Notes under the pieces: model-generated
Database searches by the model: none
Told to the model about the DNA's origin: nothing
Seen by the model: the letters and a program-made list of their open reading frames with translations, nothing else
DNA from: Fodinicurvata fenggangensis DSM 21160
Lineage (GTDB): Bacteria; Pseudomonadota; Alphaproteobacteria; Kiloniellales; DSM-21159
DNA: 64,000 nucleotides
Direction of reading: 5' to 3'
Assembly (NCBI RefSeq): GCF_000686045.1
Contig: NZ_JMLV01000004.1
Coordinates: 1 to 64,000 of the forward strand
Program-made: the position numbers and the translations under genes
Shown: positions 15,857 through 24,676 of the stretch, one piece after another
How the letters are laid out: each line of letters starts with the position of its first letter
Numbering within the stretch: position 1 is the stretch's first letter

Positions 15857-17322
15857 CCCAAGCCGCCCTTTTCCGCACCGATGCCAGTCGTGACATAGGG
15901 GGCGGGCATTTGCGGCGCTGTTTGACCATTGCGGACGAGCTTGCGAAGCGTGGATGGCGGTGCATTTTTGCATCCTGTGCAGAGTCCGGCACCGTTGTCC
16001 CAGCTCTCAGCTCGTCTGGCTATGAGTGGGTCCTGGTTCCCGAAAACGGCATGCCATCGGGAGATCAGCTGACCGACCTTGATCCTCTCGACTTGGTCAT
16101 CTTCGACCACTATGGCCTGGCCGTAGACGAGGAGACCATGTTTCGCAGCCAAGGCGTGCGCGTTCTGGTCCTGGACGATCTGGCGGACCGCCCCCATGAC
16201 TGTGATCTTCTGGTGGATCCGACCCTGGGACGCTCCGAAGAGGATTACAGGGGTCTGCTGCCCGCGGATGCGCGCATCATGGCGGGGCCGGACAACGCCC
16301 CCCTGCGCCCGCGCTTCCGGGAACTGCGCGCGGAAACACTGGAGCGGCGACGGCAGATGGACAGGCCGCACAGGCTGCTGATCAGCCTGGGTTCCTTCGA
16401 CGTGCGTGGCCTGTTGCCTACCCTTACCGAAGCGGTTCAGCGGGTTGATCTGGACCTGGTCGTCGATGTCGTGGTCGGGTCGGGTGGAAGCGACCTGCCG
16501 CCCCTGTCGGAGAGCTTTACTCTTCACGGCTATGTAGAAGACATGGCGGGCCTGATGGCCCAGGCGGACTTGGCTATAGGCGCCGGTGGCACCAGCAGTT
16601 GGGAGCGCTGCTGCCTCGGCCTGCCGACACTGATCGTAAACATTGCCGACAATCAGGATATGATCACGGCACAGCTGGTAACCGTAGGCGCCGCCATCGA
16701 TCTGGGCCACTGGCAGGATCTGGCAATTGACAAGGTGACATGTGCATTGGAAGAGGCCTGCACGCAACCGGAGAAGCTACAGTCGATCTCTGAGAAGGCA
16801 GCCGCCATCTGTGATGACTGGGGCACCTTGAGGATCCTGCCTCGACTCTATGAGGCGAATACGAATGAGGGCAACTCCGTCACACTTCGTCTTGTCGAGG
16901 AAGCGGATTGTGCGATGCTATTCCATTGGCAGCAGCTGCCCGGGATTCGGGACTTCTCGAGAACGCCAGCCCCGCCCACTTGGCCGGAACATGAGGAATG
17001 GTTCGAAAAGAAGCTTGGGAATGACAGGGATTGCTTCTGGATCATCCAGATCGAGGGTCGGGACTGCGGAGTGCTCAGGCTTGACAGTACCGAGCTGGAC
17101 GATGTTCGCGAGGTTTCTATTTTTGTGCTTCCGGAGTATCACGGCAAGGGTGTGGCGCGTGGTTCTCTGGAGCTTGCAAGCCGAATTGCTCCTGCAAGGC
17201 GCTTGGAGGCTACGGTTCTTGACGGAAACTTGCCATCGCGAAAACTGTTCGAGGCTCACGGATTCATGCGAGAATGCCGGAACAAGTATATCAAGGACCT
17301 GCCGACCGTAGTGAGACAGTAA
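15853..17322 (+). CDS. pseG: PseG-PseH fusion: altropyranose hydrolase plus N-acetyltransferase
   Basis: The 489-residue protein joins two pathway steps. Residues 1 to about 335 are PseG, which removes UDP from the diacetamido sugar. DIGGGHLRRC holds the catalytic His, and IGAGGTSSWERCCLGLP is the UDP-binding end of the GT-B-like fold. Residues about 345-489 are a GNAT acetyltransferase (VTLRLVEEADC to the end, with FVLPEYHGKGVARGSL as the acetyl-CoA loop), matching PseH, which acetylates the C4 amine before PseG acts. No separate pseH is seen. The start overlaps pseF by ATGA; 16 extra codons upstream are rejected. Confidence 0.88.
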   Translation: MTQAALFRTDASRDIGGGHLRRCLTIADELAKRGWRCIFASCAESGTVVPALSSSGYEWVLVPENGMPSGDQLTDLDPLDLVIFDHYGLAVDEETMFRSQGVRVLVLDDLADRPHDCDLLVDPTLGRSEEDYRGLLPADARIMAGPDNAPLRPRFRELRAETLERRRQMDRPHRLLISLGSFDVRGLLPTLTEAVQRVDLDLVVDVVVGSGGSDLPPLSESFTLHGYVEDMAGLMAQADLAIGAGGTSSWERCCLGLPTLIVNIADNQDMITAQLVTVGAAIDLGHWQDLAIDKVTCALEEACTQPEKLQSISEKAAAICDDWGTLRILPRLYEANTNEGNSVTLRLVEEADCAMLFHWQQLPGIRDFSRTPAPPTWPEHEEWFEKKLGNDRDCFWIIQIEGRDCGVLRLDSTELDDVREVSIFVLPEYHGKGVARGSLELASRIAPARRLEATVLDGNLPSRKLFEAHGFMRECRNKYIKDLPTVVRQ

Positions 17323-17324
17323 TT

Positions 17325-18389
17325 GTGAACGAGATATCAAAACAGCTGACGGATCCAGCTTTACCCCCTTACATCATTGCCGAGATGTCTGGCAACCATA
17401 ACGGCAGCCTGGAGCGGGCGCTGGCGATTCTGGAGGCTTCGGCCAAGGCCGGCGCCGATGCGGTGAAGCTGCAAACCTATACCGCCGACACCATGACGCT
17501 GGATTGCGACGGCCCGGATTTTCAGATCACCGAGGGCTTGTGGAAAGGGCGTAACCTCTACGAGCTGTATCAGGAAGCGCATACCCCCTGGGACTGGCAC
17601 GAAACCCTCTTTGCCCGGGGGCGCGAGCTGGGTGTAACGGTCTTCAGCACGCCGTTCGACAAAACGGCCGTGGATTTCCTGGAAGAGCTCGGCGCGCCGG
17701 CCTACAAGATCGCGTCGTTCGAGGCGGTGGACCTGCGCCTGATCGAATATGCGGCCTCAAAGGGCAAGCCCATGATCATCTCCACCGGTATGGCCGACCT
17801 GGAGGAAATGGAGGAAGCCGTGGCCGCAGCCCGTAAGGGCGGCTGCCGGGACTTGGTGGTTTTGCATTGCGTCAGCAGCTATCCTGCGCGGCCCGAGGAA
17901 AGCAATCTGCGCACCATCCCGGACATGGCCGGGCGCTTCAATGCGCCCATCGGCCTGTCGGACCATACCTTGGGCACGGCCACCTCCGTGGCTGCGGTGG
18001 CGCTGGGCGCGCGTGTGATTGAGAAGCACGTCACCCTGCGCCGCGAAGACGGCGGACCCGATGCCGTCTTTTCCTTGGAGCCGGAGGAACTAGAGCGCCT
18101 GGTGGACGACAGTCGCACCGCCTGGAGCGCCTTGGGCGAGGTGTCCTATGAGGTGACGGGGGACGAGCGGAAGAGCCGGATCTTCCGACGTTCCCTCTAT
18201 GCCGTCCAGGATATTGCGGAGGGCGATGTTTTTACCGAGACGAACGTGCGGGCGATCCGGCCTGGGTTTGGGTTGAAGCCGAAGCATCTAACGGAAATCA
18301 TTAGCAATTTATCGCCTAGATCTTATAAAAAAGGCGATGCGATTACATATTTTTTTAATACTTATAGAGATAATAAAGGCAATGAATAG
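17325..18389 (+). CDS. pseI: Pseudaminic acid synthase
   Basis: The 354-residue NeuB-family enzyme condenses phosphoenolpyruvate with 6-deoxy-AltdiNAc to give pseudaminic acid. Features are IIAEMSGNHNGSLERA, ADAVKLQTYTADTMTLD, FSTPFDKTAVDFLE, YKIASFE, GLSDHTLG and EKHVTLRR, with a SAF domain at the C-terminus. The start GTG 17325 follows the PseGH stop by two bases. From about 18290 the coding sequence becomes abruptly AT-rich (last 30 or so codons, many AAA and ATT) and merges into the next AT-rich gene, which it overlaps by eight bases. This suggests a recombination joint inside the gene. Confidence 0.92.
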   Translation: MNEISKQLTDPALPPYIIAEMSGNHNGSLERALAILEASAKAGADAVKLQTYTADTMTLDCDGPDFQITEGLWKGRNLYELYQEAHTPWDWHETLFARGRELGVTVFSTPFDKTAVDFLEELGAPAYKIASFEAVDLRLIEYAASKGKPMIISTGMADLEEMEEAVAAARKGGCRDLVVLHCVSSYPARPEESNLRTIPDMAGRFNAPIGLSDHTLGTATSVAAVALGARVIEKHVTLRREDGGPDAVFSLEPEELERLVDDSRTAWSALGEVSYEVTGDERKSRIFRRSLYAVQDIAEGDVFTETNVRAIRPGFGLKPKHLTEIISNLSPRSYKKGDAITYFFNTYRDNKGNE

Positions 18390-19719
18390 TAAATCTAAAA
18401 AACCTGTTCTTTATATAATTATAGAAGTTAAAGCAAGAGAAATAGAAGGGAGAACTCTATTAGGGCTCGAGGCGGCGCGAAGAGGGTTTCGTGTAATAAT
18501 AGGAGATTATGTTCATATACTTTCTGGTATTAGAAAAGGGATTCTTCCGAAGGGGATATATTTTGATAAATGTATAAGCCAGGACAAAAGTAGTAAATTA
18601 GAAGAAGTATATGAAAAAGGCTTCTCAATAATAAGCCAGGATGAAGAGGGAGGCCTATTAGACGATACGTATGACAAATTCTTATCCTTCAGAAGTTCTG
18701 AATATAATATGTCTATGACAAGTGCAATTATGTGTTGGGGGAATTATGATTATAAATATTGGGTAAAAAGATATTCAGATAGATTTAACGATATATATAT
18801 GACCGGATCTCCCAGGGTTGATTTTTGGAAAAATGTTTTTTCCGATTACCATAGCAAGGAAATATCAGATATTATTAATAAATATGGAAACTATATATTA
18901 ATATCCTCTAATTTTACTTTATCCAATGGATACATGACTACAGATGAATTGATAAAGCAAGGAAAAGAAAATGGTAGTATTAATTCATTACACGATGAAG
19001 AAAACACAGTAAAAAAAATAAATGATACGAGGAAAATGTTTTTGGAATTTGTAAAATTAATTGATTATTTATCTGAAAATAGAAAGGATATAAATTTTGT
19101 AATAAGGCCTCATCCATCGGAAAGGATATCTATTTGGACTGACGAAATAAAACAAAAGTCAAATGTGCATGTAGTATTTAAAGGTAGCATTACTCCATGG
19201 ATAAGGGCAGCTAAAGCCTTAATACACAATGGCTGCACAACTGGCGTTGAAGCTTACGCTATTGGGGTTCCTCCCATTGCATACGTTCCCTTTGAAAGTG
19301 TCGTAAACAGGAAAGTACCTAATGCACTAAGCACAGTAACACACAATAAATATGATGTATTAAAAATAATTGATTCTATTTATAATAATAATTATTCATT
19401 TAAATCGGAGTTAAAAGAAGAACTAATAAATAATAGATATTATAACTTACTTAATAATTGCGCCATAAATAATATATGCAATATATTACATAAATATAAA
19501 TCTGAAGACCAGCCTAATATAAATATTAGCTATTTAAAGAAAGTAAAAAATAACTTCAAAGAAAAATTAAAGAAGAAGCGCAATGTAGATAATAAGAGGA
19601 ATCGTAAATTTCCTTACCTATATAAAAATGAACTAAATGATATAAAAAACAGATTTCCTGATTACAAATATATCAATATACGCCATTTGTACAAATCTTT
19701 ACATGTGATTGAGGAGTAA
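18382..19719 (+). CDS. Surface carbohydrate biosynthesis protein, AT-rich (putative GT-B)
   Basis: The 445-residue protein belongs to the surface-carbohydrate group often found next to pse genes. It starts VLYIIIEVKAREIEGRTLLGLEAARRG-like, has MTGSPRVDFW near residue 150, FVIRPHPSERI near 250 and HNGCTTGVEAYAIGVP near 285, where GT-B enzymes bind the donor. It may transfer pseudaminic acid, but this is inferred from position. Base composition is about 30% GC against about 63% for its neighbours, with Lys, Asn and Ile-rich codons, so the gene is a recent import. ATG 18382 overlaps pseI. A longer frame from 18337 is not used. Confidence 0.75.
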   Translation: MNSKSKKPVLYIIIEVKAREIEGRTLLGLEAARRGFRVIIGDYVHILSGIRKGILPKGIYFDKCISQDKSSKLEEVYEKGFSIISQDEEGGLLDDTYDKFLSFRSSEYNMSMTSAIMCWGNYDYKYWVKRYSDRFNDIYMTGSPRVDFWKNVFSDYHSKEISDIINKYGNYILISSNFTLSNGYMTTDELIKQGKENGSINSLHDEENTVKKINDTRKMFLEFVKLIDYLSENRKDINFVIRPHPSERISIWTDEIKQKSNVHVVFKGSITPWIRAAKALIHNGCTTGVEAYAIGVPPIAYVPFESVVNRKVPNALSTVTHNKYDVLKIIDSIYNNNYSFKSELKEELINNRYYNLLNNCAINNICNILHKYKSEDQPNINISYLKKVKNNFKEKLKKKRNVDNKRNRKFPYLYKNELNDIKNRFPDYKYINIRHLYKSLHVIEE

Positions 19720-19742
19720 CATCAAAATTAGATGCATATTTT

Positions 19743-21461
19743 TCAATAATTACATGTTTTAATTGTCTTTTCCTTAGTTAACTTTCCTCTTTCCAGTTTG
19801 TGCACCGCATCCGCCACCTCCATCCAGCTGGGCCGGTGCGAGATGGCGATGATGGTGATCTCCTGGCTTAATTCCCTCATCGTCCGACAGATACTTTCTT
19901 CAGTCGCGCTGTCCAGCGCGCTCGTCACCTCGTCCAGGATCAACAGCTTGGGCCGGTGCACCAGCGCACGGGCGATGGAGATGCGCTGGCGCTGCCCGCC
20001 GGAGAAGCGGGCGCCGCGTTCGCCCACCTGGGTGTGAATGCCCTCGGGCAGGCTGGACACGAAGTCCCAGGCGCCAGCGGCCTTCAGGGCCTCGATGGCC
20101 ATCTCTTCCGTCAAGTGCGGGTTCAACAGGGTGATGTTGGCCAGGACCGTCTCGGTGAACAGCATCAGGTCCTGGGGCACATAGCCGATCATCCGGCGCC
20201 AGGCGACCAGGTCGAGTTCGTTGAGCGGCGTGCCGTCCACCAGGATGCGCCCGCTGGTCGGCTGCCGGAAACCCAGCAGCAGGTCGGTCACCGTGGACTT
20301 GCCGGCGCCCGAGGGGCCGGTCAGCACGGAGAGCTGCCTCGCCGGGAACTCCAGGGACAGGTCGTGCAGCACCGGCCCGTCCTGGTCGGCATAGGCGAAG
20401 GAGACGTTCTGGAAGCGTGCTCCCTGGTCCAGGCTCGGCTGTTTGCTGCCACCGCGGTCCTCGGCCTGGGCCGCGGCTTCGTCCACCATGTCATAGAGGA
20501 TGTCGTAGGAGCCCTCCATCACCGCAGCCTGCTGGTACTGCTGCTGCAGCTTGTTGATGGTCTTCACCGTACGCTGCAGGATCACGCCCATGACCAGCAG
20601 CTGGGCGATGGGCATCTGGAAGATCTCGATCAGGATATAGAAGCCGCCTGCCAGGAAGAGGACCAACAGGGGCTCCTGGGCATTGGTCAGCTTCTCCTTG
20701 CTGATCACCTTCTGCCGCATGGTCTTGCGCATGCGCTTGATGTTGTTGGTGATGAGCGCGACATAGTCGGCCTGTCGCTCCATGGCCTTCAGCGACTTGA
20801 TGCCCAGGAAGGCGTCGGACAGCAGGGACGACAGCTCGTTGGTCTGGCCGGCGTCCTTCTTGCCGGCCTTGCGGGCCTGTTTCACGAAGCGGCTGAGCGA
20901 GACCGTGATCAACAGGCCGATGGCCATTGCGACCAGGGAGAGTTCCCAGGAGACGAAGAAGCCGACGACGATATAGACCGCGGCCTCCAGCCCGTTGGAC
21001 AGCATGGTGGCCGACAGCTTGAAGCCCTGGCCGGCGCGCACCGCCATCTGGTTCACCGTCTGTGCCATGGCGCCTAGGGATTGCTGCGCCAGATAGGCCC
21101 AGCGCGCATTCAACAGATGGGTCAACAGGCGCCGGCGCATATAGGTGGAGATGTCGGCCACGGTATAGCCGACATAGCGCATGGCCAGCAGGTTGATGGC
21201 CGACTTGGCCCCAATGCCGCCCACGACGATCAGCAGCAGGACCTCAAGGCTGGGCTCGACGCCCAGCGCGCGCACGCCGTCCAGGATATAGCGGGCGGCG
21301 GCCGAAGGCTCCTGGTCCGCGCTGTCGCTGACCACGGCGATCAGGGGCACCAGCCCGGCGATGCCGATGCCCTGTACGATGTTGCCCAGCAACAGGCAGG
21401 CCAGCACCTTCCACTTGCCGGGGCCCTCGGCGGCGAAGAACATGCGAAGAACCTTGTTCAT
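19743..21461 (-). CDS. ABC exporter, fused membrane and ATPase domains
   Basis: The 572-residue protein is a half-size exporter. About six membrane helices (residues 15-300) precede an ATPase with Walker A GPSGAGKST, a Q-loop GYVPQDL, signature [15 protein letters not shown], Walker B LLILDEVTSALD and the His-loop AISHRPS. MsbA-like or polysaccharide/lipid-linked glycan export is likely. The homodimer would be functional as drawn. MNKVLRMFF at 21461 is the start chosen; the longer frame to 21602 runs through palindromic repeat DNA. It is convergent with the AT-rich gene (23-base gap). It may flip the lipid-linked product of the island, which is inference. Confidence 0.82.
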   Translation of the reverse strand: MNKVLRMFFAAEGPGKWKVLACLLLGNIVQGIGIAGLVPLIAVVSDSADQEPSAAARYILDGVRALGVEPSLEVLLLIVVGGIGAKSAINLLAMRYVGYTVADISTYMRRRLLTHLLNARWAYLAQQSLGAMAQTVNQMAVRAGQGFKLSATMLSNGLEAAVYIVVGFFVSWELSLVAMAIGLLITVSLSRFVKQARKAGKKDAGQTNELSSLLSDAFLGIKSLKAMERQADYVALITNNIKRMRKTMRQKVISKEKLTNAQEPLLVLFLAGGFYILIEIFQMPIAQLLVMGVILQRTVKTINKLQQQYQQAAVMEGSYDILYDMVDEAAAQAEDRGGSKQPSLDQGARFQNVSFAYADQDGPVLHDLSLEFPARQLSVLTGPSGAGKSTVTDLLLGFRQPTSGRILVDGTPLNELDLVAWRRMIGYVPQDLMLFTETVLANITLLNPHLTEEMAIEALKAAGAWDFVSSLPEGIHTQVGERGARFSGGQRQRISIARALVHRPKLLILDEVTSALDSATEESICRTMRELSQEITIIAISHRPSWMEVADAVHKLERGKLTKEKTIKTCNY

Positions 21462-21565
21462 GGAGCGCTGGGTATAGGAAAGCGCGCGCGGAGGCAATGG
21501 CGTTTGATGGAGGTGGGTCACACTTGGTCCAGAGGTGCAGAGCGCGATAGTGGCGGGCGTCGATG

Positions 21566-21588
21566 AGCCTGTCCTGAGCTTGTCGAAG
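21566..21588 (+). repeat. Short repeat, GAGCCTGTCCTGAGCTTGTCGAAG type
   Basis: This element has the core CCTGTCCTGAGCT followed by TGTCGAAG, and an inverted relative lies at 25932-25953. It is a separate subtype from the CCTCATCCTGAGG elements. It lies between the divergent ABC exporter and glycosyltransferase starts. Confidence 0.55.
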
Positions 21589-21728
21589 AGATCATGTCGC
21601 AAGTTCGGGCAGCACCCTCGAAATTTCTTCCAGGATCAGCTGATTCCCATTCAATAACAGACTTGAGCCGCTGGCAGTTGCAGCCTAGGTTCACTGCGGT
21701 TTCTACACTGGGGCGAGTTTCATTTTTC

Positions 21729-23057
21729 ATGGGGACATCCCTCAAGAACGACGTACCGACGGGCAATGCCCCCCGTAACGCCATCGCGTTGTGTTGCGCC
21801 AACCTGAAGCCTGGTGGCGTTCAACGCATGACGCTTCTGATTGCGGAGTGTCTGCTGCAACGCGGCTGGCCAGTGGACCTGCTGCTGGCTGAGAACGAAG
21901 GGCAACTGACTCCACCCGATCATAATGGGCTGAAGGTTATAGCCCTATCTTCGAGCAATGCTCTGGCAGCCCGCTGCTCTGTGGTAGCGGCCGATCCCGG
22001 GGGCTTGCCAGTCAACCTGCGTCCCCTGGTCCTGCCTGTGAACGGATTCCCCACACTGCGCATCCTGCCGGCCATGGCAGACTATCTGCGCGAGGAGCAG
22101 CCGCGCGCCGTGTTCGCGCCCATGCCGGACTTCATTTTTTCGACCACGCTGGCGCGGCGCCTCGCAAAGAGCCACACACGCATCGTCGCCTCTTTCCGCT
22201 CGCACCTGACAGGCGGCCTGTCTGCCAAGAACAAGGCGCGCGGGCGCACCTTCCTGCCGGCCCTGCGCCGCGCCCTGGACCAGGTGTCCGGGGTTCATGC
22301 CGTCTCCCACGCCGTGGCCGACGACTTGGCCCAGACCTGTGGGCTGGACCGCCAGGCCATTCAGGTTTTCCACAGCCCGACACTGAGCGGCGACGTGGAG
22401 GCGCTGTCGGCCGCGCCGGTGGACCACCCCTGGCTGGTTCCGGATCGCGCCGTGCCGGTGGTGGTTGCCGTGGGCCGTATCTCTCCTCAGAAGGATTACG
22501 AGACGCTGTTCCGCGCCCTGGCCCTCGCGCGCCAGACCCGGCCCCTGCGCCTGTTGGTGGTGGGCGACGACAGCCCCCTGGCCAACGCCAACGGCCGCAG
22601 CAAGAAGATCACTCGGGCGGTCAGCCTGCTGCAGGAGCTGGAGCTGGAAGAGGCCATCGATTTTGTCGGCTATCAGGAGAACCCCCTGGCCTGGATCGCA
22701 AAATCGGATGTCTTCGCCCTGTCATCGCGCTTCGAAGGCCTGCCCAACGTGGTGATCGAGGCTCTGGCCTGCGGCCGCACGGTGGTGGCCACAGATGCGC
22801 CGGGCGGAACGGCGGAAATCCTGGAAGGCGGCCGCTATGGTCACCTGGCTCCGGTGGGCGATGCCTGGGCCCTGGCCCAGGCCCTGCTGCGCGCCGTAGA
22901 GGCCCCGGCCGATCCGGAGGTGCAGAAGGCGCGCGCGGCCGACTTCGGCTGGGAAGCCTCGCTGGCGGCCTATGAGCGCCTGCTGACGGGGGAGGCTGAG
23001 GGCGAAGCCGGTGCCAGCGCGCTTCGAGGGCCTCCTGCGGAGGCCACCTCAGCGTGA
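21729..23057 (+). CDS. Glycosyltransferase family 4 (group 1)
   Basis: The 442-residue GT-B enzyme opens with CCANLKPGGVQRMTLLIAE, the acceptor-side loop of group 1 transferases, and has the donor side VVVAVGRISPQKDYETLFRAL and SSRFEGLPNVVIEALACG, the EX7E motif of GT4. The substrate sugar is unknown. ATG 21729 is preferred because family-like sequence begins there. The frame from 21594 covers repeat DNA. The last 12 codons (about 23022-23057) lie in a palindromic repeat (AL-R-G-P-P-A-E-A), so the natural C-terminus was probably altered by insertion of that element. Confidence 0.82.
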   Translation: MGTSLKNDVPTGNAPRNAIALCCANLKPGGVQRMTLLIAECLLQRGWPVDLLLAENEGQLTPPDHNGLKVIALSSSNALAARCSVVAADPGGLPVNLRPLVLPVNGFPTLRILPAMADYLREEQPRAVFAPMPDFIFSTTLARRLAKSHTRIVASFRSHLTGGLSAKNKARGRTFLPALRRALDQVSGVHAVSHAVADDLAQTCGLDRQAIQVFHSPTLSGDVEALSAAPVDHPWLVPDRAVPVVVAVGRISPQKDYETLFRALALARQTRPLRLLVVGDDSPLANANGRSKKITRAVSLLQELELEEAIDFVGYQENPLAWIAKSDVFALSSRFEGLPNVVIEALACGRTVVATDAPGGTAEILEGGRYGHLAPVGDAWALAQALLRAVEAPADPEVQKARAADFGWEASLAAYERLLTGEAEGEAGASALRGPPAEATSA

Positions 23058-23059
23058 GG
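23022..23059 (-). repeat. Palindromic repeat copy inside the glycosyltransferase 3' end
   Basis: CTTCGAGGGCCTCCTGC...GGCCACCTCAGCGTGAGGA is an inverted copy of the family (tail to head). It encodes the C-terminus of the glycosyltransferase and contains its stop codon. Confidence 0.65.
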
Positions 23060-23091
23060 ATGGTTTATAACAAGTTGAAATCACTATATTG

Positions 23092-23130
23092 CCTCACCCT
23101 GAGGGCCGCCGAAGGCGGTGTCTCTAAGGA
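23092..23130 (+). repeat. Palindromic repeat copy between glycosyltransferase and fic
   Basis: CCTCACCCTGAGGGCCGCC at 23092-23110, then GAAGGCGGTGTCTCTAAGGA, is a direct copy. Facing the inverted copy at 23022-23059, it makes a pair flanking a 32-base AT-rich spacer at the convergent gene ends. Confidence 0.7.
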
Positions 23131-23135
23131 CCCCC

Positions 23136-24347
23136 CTAAAGCTCCGGGAACAGGCCGGGCATCCAGCGGCCGGCCAGCCGGGCCGGGAAGGCCAGGTGGA
23201 GCGGAGCCCGGGAGGAGGCCGACTGGACGGCCCCGGACTGGAGCAGCGCGGCGGTGACGCGGCGGGCGGTGCGCTCGCTGGTGTCCAGGACCTCCGTCAC
23301 CTGGCCGCGCGGCAGTTCCCCCTGGTACAGCAGGGCGCGCAGCACGGCATCGGAGCGCGGCGGCAGGCGGTTGCCGCGGATCTCTTCCTCCGCCCAGATC
23401 AGGATGCGGTCGCGCAGCCGCTCGGGCTGCATCAACTCCTCCATGAAGGTGACCTGGTCGATGCAGGTGTTGAGGAAAAAGGTGGTGAAGTCGGCCAGCG
23501 CGGTCTCACTCAGGTTGCCGCGGCCATCCCGCTCGCCGCGGCGCGGTGCGTCACAGGCGGCCAAATGAGCCTTGTAGGCGGCTTCGTTGCGCGCCAGGCC
23601 GCGTGACACCGACCAGAGGCTTCCCGTATCAAGGGACTGGCGCAGCATGGCATGGGACATCAGGCGCGCGACACGGCCGTTGCCGTCCAGGAAGGGGTGA
23701 ACCCACAGCAGGCGGTGATGCGCCCAGGCCGCCGACAGGATCGCGTTCAGGCGGCCAGCCCGATCATAGGCCTGATGCAGGCGCTCCAGGAAACGGGGGA
23801 CGGCCCCCGGACTGATGGCCACATGGCGGCCGATCTCCACATAATGCTGGCGCAAGGCGCCGGGGACGACAGGTACGGTCTCTCCACCGTCCGGCAGTGT
23901 CACGTACAGCAGGTCCTGGGGCAGCAGACTGCAGAATCGTCGATGGATCTCGCAAATTGTCTGTGGCGCCGTCGGCGCGGCGGGCAAGCCGCCTGCGTCG
24001 ATCCATTCCTGAACGGCAATGTGGGCGCGCGCCTCGAGCTGCAGGTCGCGCTTCCCGGGATCATTGCTGTAATCATTTTTCAGGGCACGCTCGATATCGA
24101 TGGGGTGCGTGTTGTGCCCCTCAATCAGGTTGCTGTAATAGCAATTCATGGAGCGGATCAGGCCCGCCAACGCCACGGCGATCGATCCGGGCAGGCGGCT
24201 GTGCAATGCGGCTGCGCGGGCTGCCAGCTCCAGGGCCAGGTCGTTCAGTTCGGCCCGCTGGGGTGCGCCTTCGCTGACCAGAAGCGGCTCGAACAGGGTT
24301 ACCGGCTCACCATCATCCTGTGGTTTCATGGGGTTCCGGGATGTCAC
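23136..24347 (-). CDS. Fic family protein with N-terminal inhibitory helix
   Basis: The 403-residue protein carries an intact Fic motif, HPFLDGNGRVAR at residues 217-228, with the catalytic His and the nucleotide-binding residues. The class II inhibitory helix motif SNLIEG (S/TxxxEG) lies at 72-77, N-terminal to the Fic core. Fic enzymes usually AMPylate a target protein. The C-terminal 100 residues look like a winged helix (RSDAVLRALLYQGELPRGQVTEVLDTSERTARRVTAALL), as in Fic regulators. An ATG at residue 7 is an alternative start. The minus-strand promoter region has TATACT at 24391-24396. The target is unknown. Confidence 0.88.
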   Translation of the reverse strand: MTSRNPMKPQDDGEPVTLFEPLLVSEGAPQRAELNDLALELAARAAALHSRLPGSIAVALAGLIRSMNCYYSNLIEGHNTHPIDIERALKNDYSNDPGKRDLQLEARAHIAVQEWIDAGGLPAAPTAPQTICEIHRRFCSLLPQDLLYVTLPDGGETVPVVPGALRQHYVEIGRHVAISPGAVPRFLERLHQAYDRAGRLNAILSAAWAHHRLLWVHPFLDGNGRVARLMSHAMLRQSLDTGSLWSVSRGLARNEAAYKAHLAACDAPRRGERDGRGNLSETALADFTTFFLNTCIDQVTFMEELMQPERLRDRILIWAEEEIRGNRLPPRSDAVLRALLYQGELPRGQVTEVLDTSERTARRVTAALLQSGAVQSASSRAPLHLAFPARLAGRWMPGLFPEL

Positions 24348-24533
24348 AAGATCCTCCTTTATGGCCGGTTACCTGGCCGAAGTTTTTCTCAGTATAATTA
24401 ATTCATATCATGGAGTTACTTTTAAGGTAAGGACCAATGTGACCGCAACAATGACCGCTTTTTTGGCCGGTTCTCCCATGGCCGGGCCCGTGCCGCCAGT
24501 GTTCTCCCCGATTTTTCCGCCTGTGGCGAGGTG

Positions 24534-24570
24534 GTTCGAGGGCGTCCTGCGGACGCCACCTCACCATGAC
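24534..24570 (-). repeat. Palindromic repeat copy (inverted)
   Basis: GTTCGAGGGCGTCCTGC followed by GGACGCCACCTCACCATGAC is an inverted copy with the central hairpin GGCGTCC/GGACGCC. Confidence 0.65.
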
Positions 24571-24600
24571 GCCAGGGGGAGCGGGCCATAAAGTAACGGC

Positions 24601-24636
24601 GTCATCCTGAGGATGCGCTCAGCGCACTCGAAGGAG
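24601..24636 (+). repeat. Palindromic repeat copy (direct)
   Basis: GTCATCCTGAGGATGCGCTC, then AGCGCACTCGAAGGAG, shows the family head and tail with a GCGCTCAGCGC centre. Confidence 0.65.
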
Positions 24637-24676
24637 CGGGTCACGGGGCCAGGCTGCGCCGCTGGCGTTCTCCGCT

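Larger units (their letters stand above)
24348..24676. other. 329-base gap with promoter and two palindromic repeats
   Basis: No gene was recognised. The part next to fic is AT-rich (24388-24430) and carries a possible minus-strand -10 box TATACT. The remainder holds an inverted repeat copy at 24534-24570 and a direct copy at 24601-24636. Both genes flanking it are on the minus strand, so this is the fic promoter region. Confidence 0.5.

Noticed and set aside
19956-21077. Long plus-strand frame opposite the ABC exporter
   Set aside because: It lies entirely antisense to a gene with clear ATPase motifs and has no recognisable domain.
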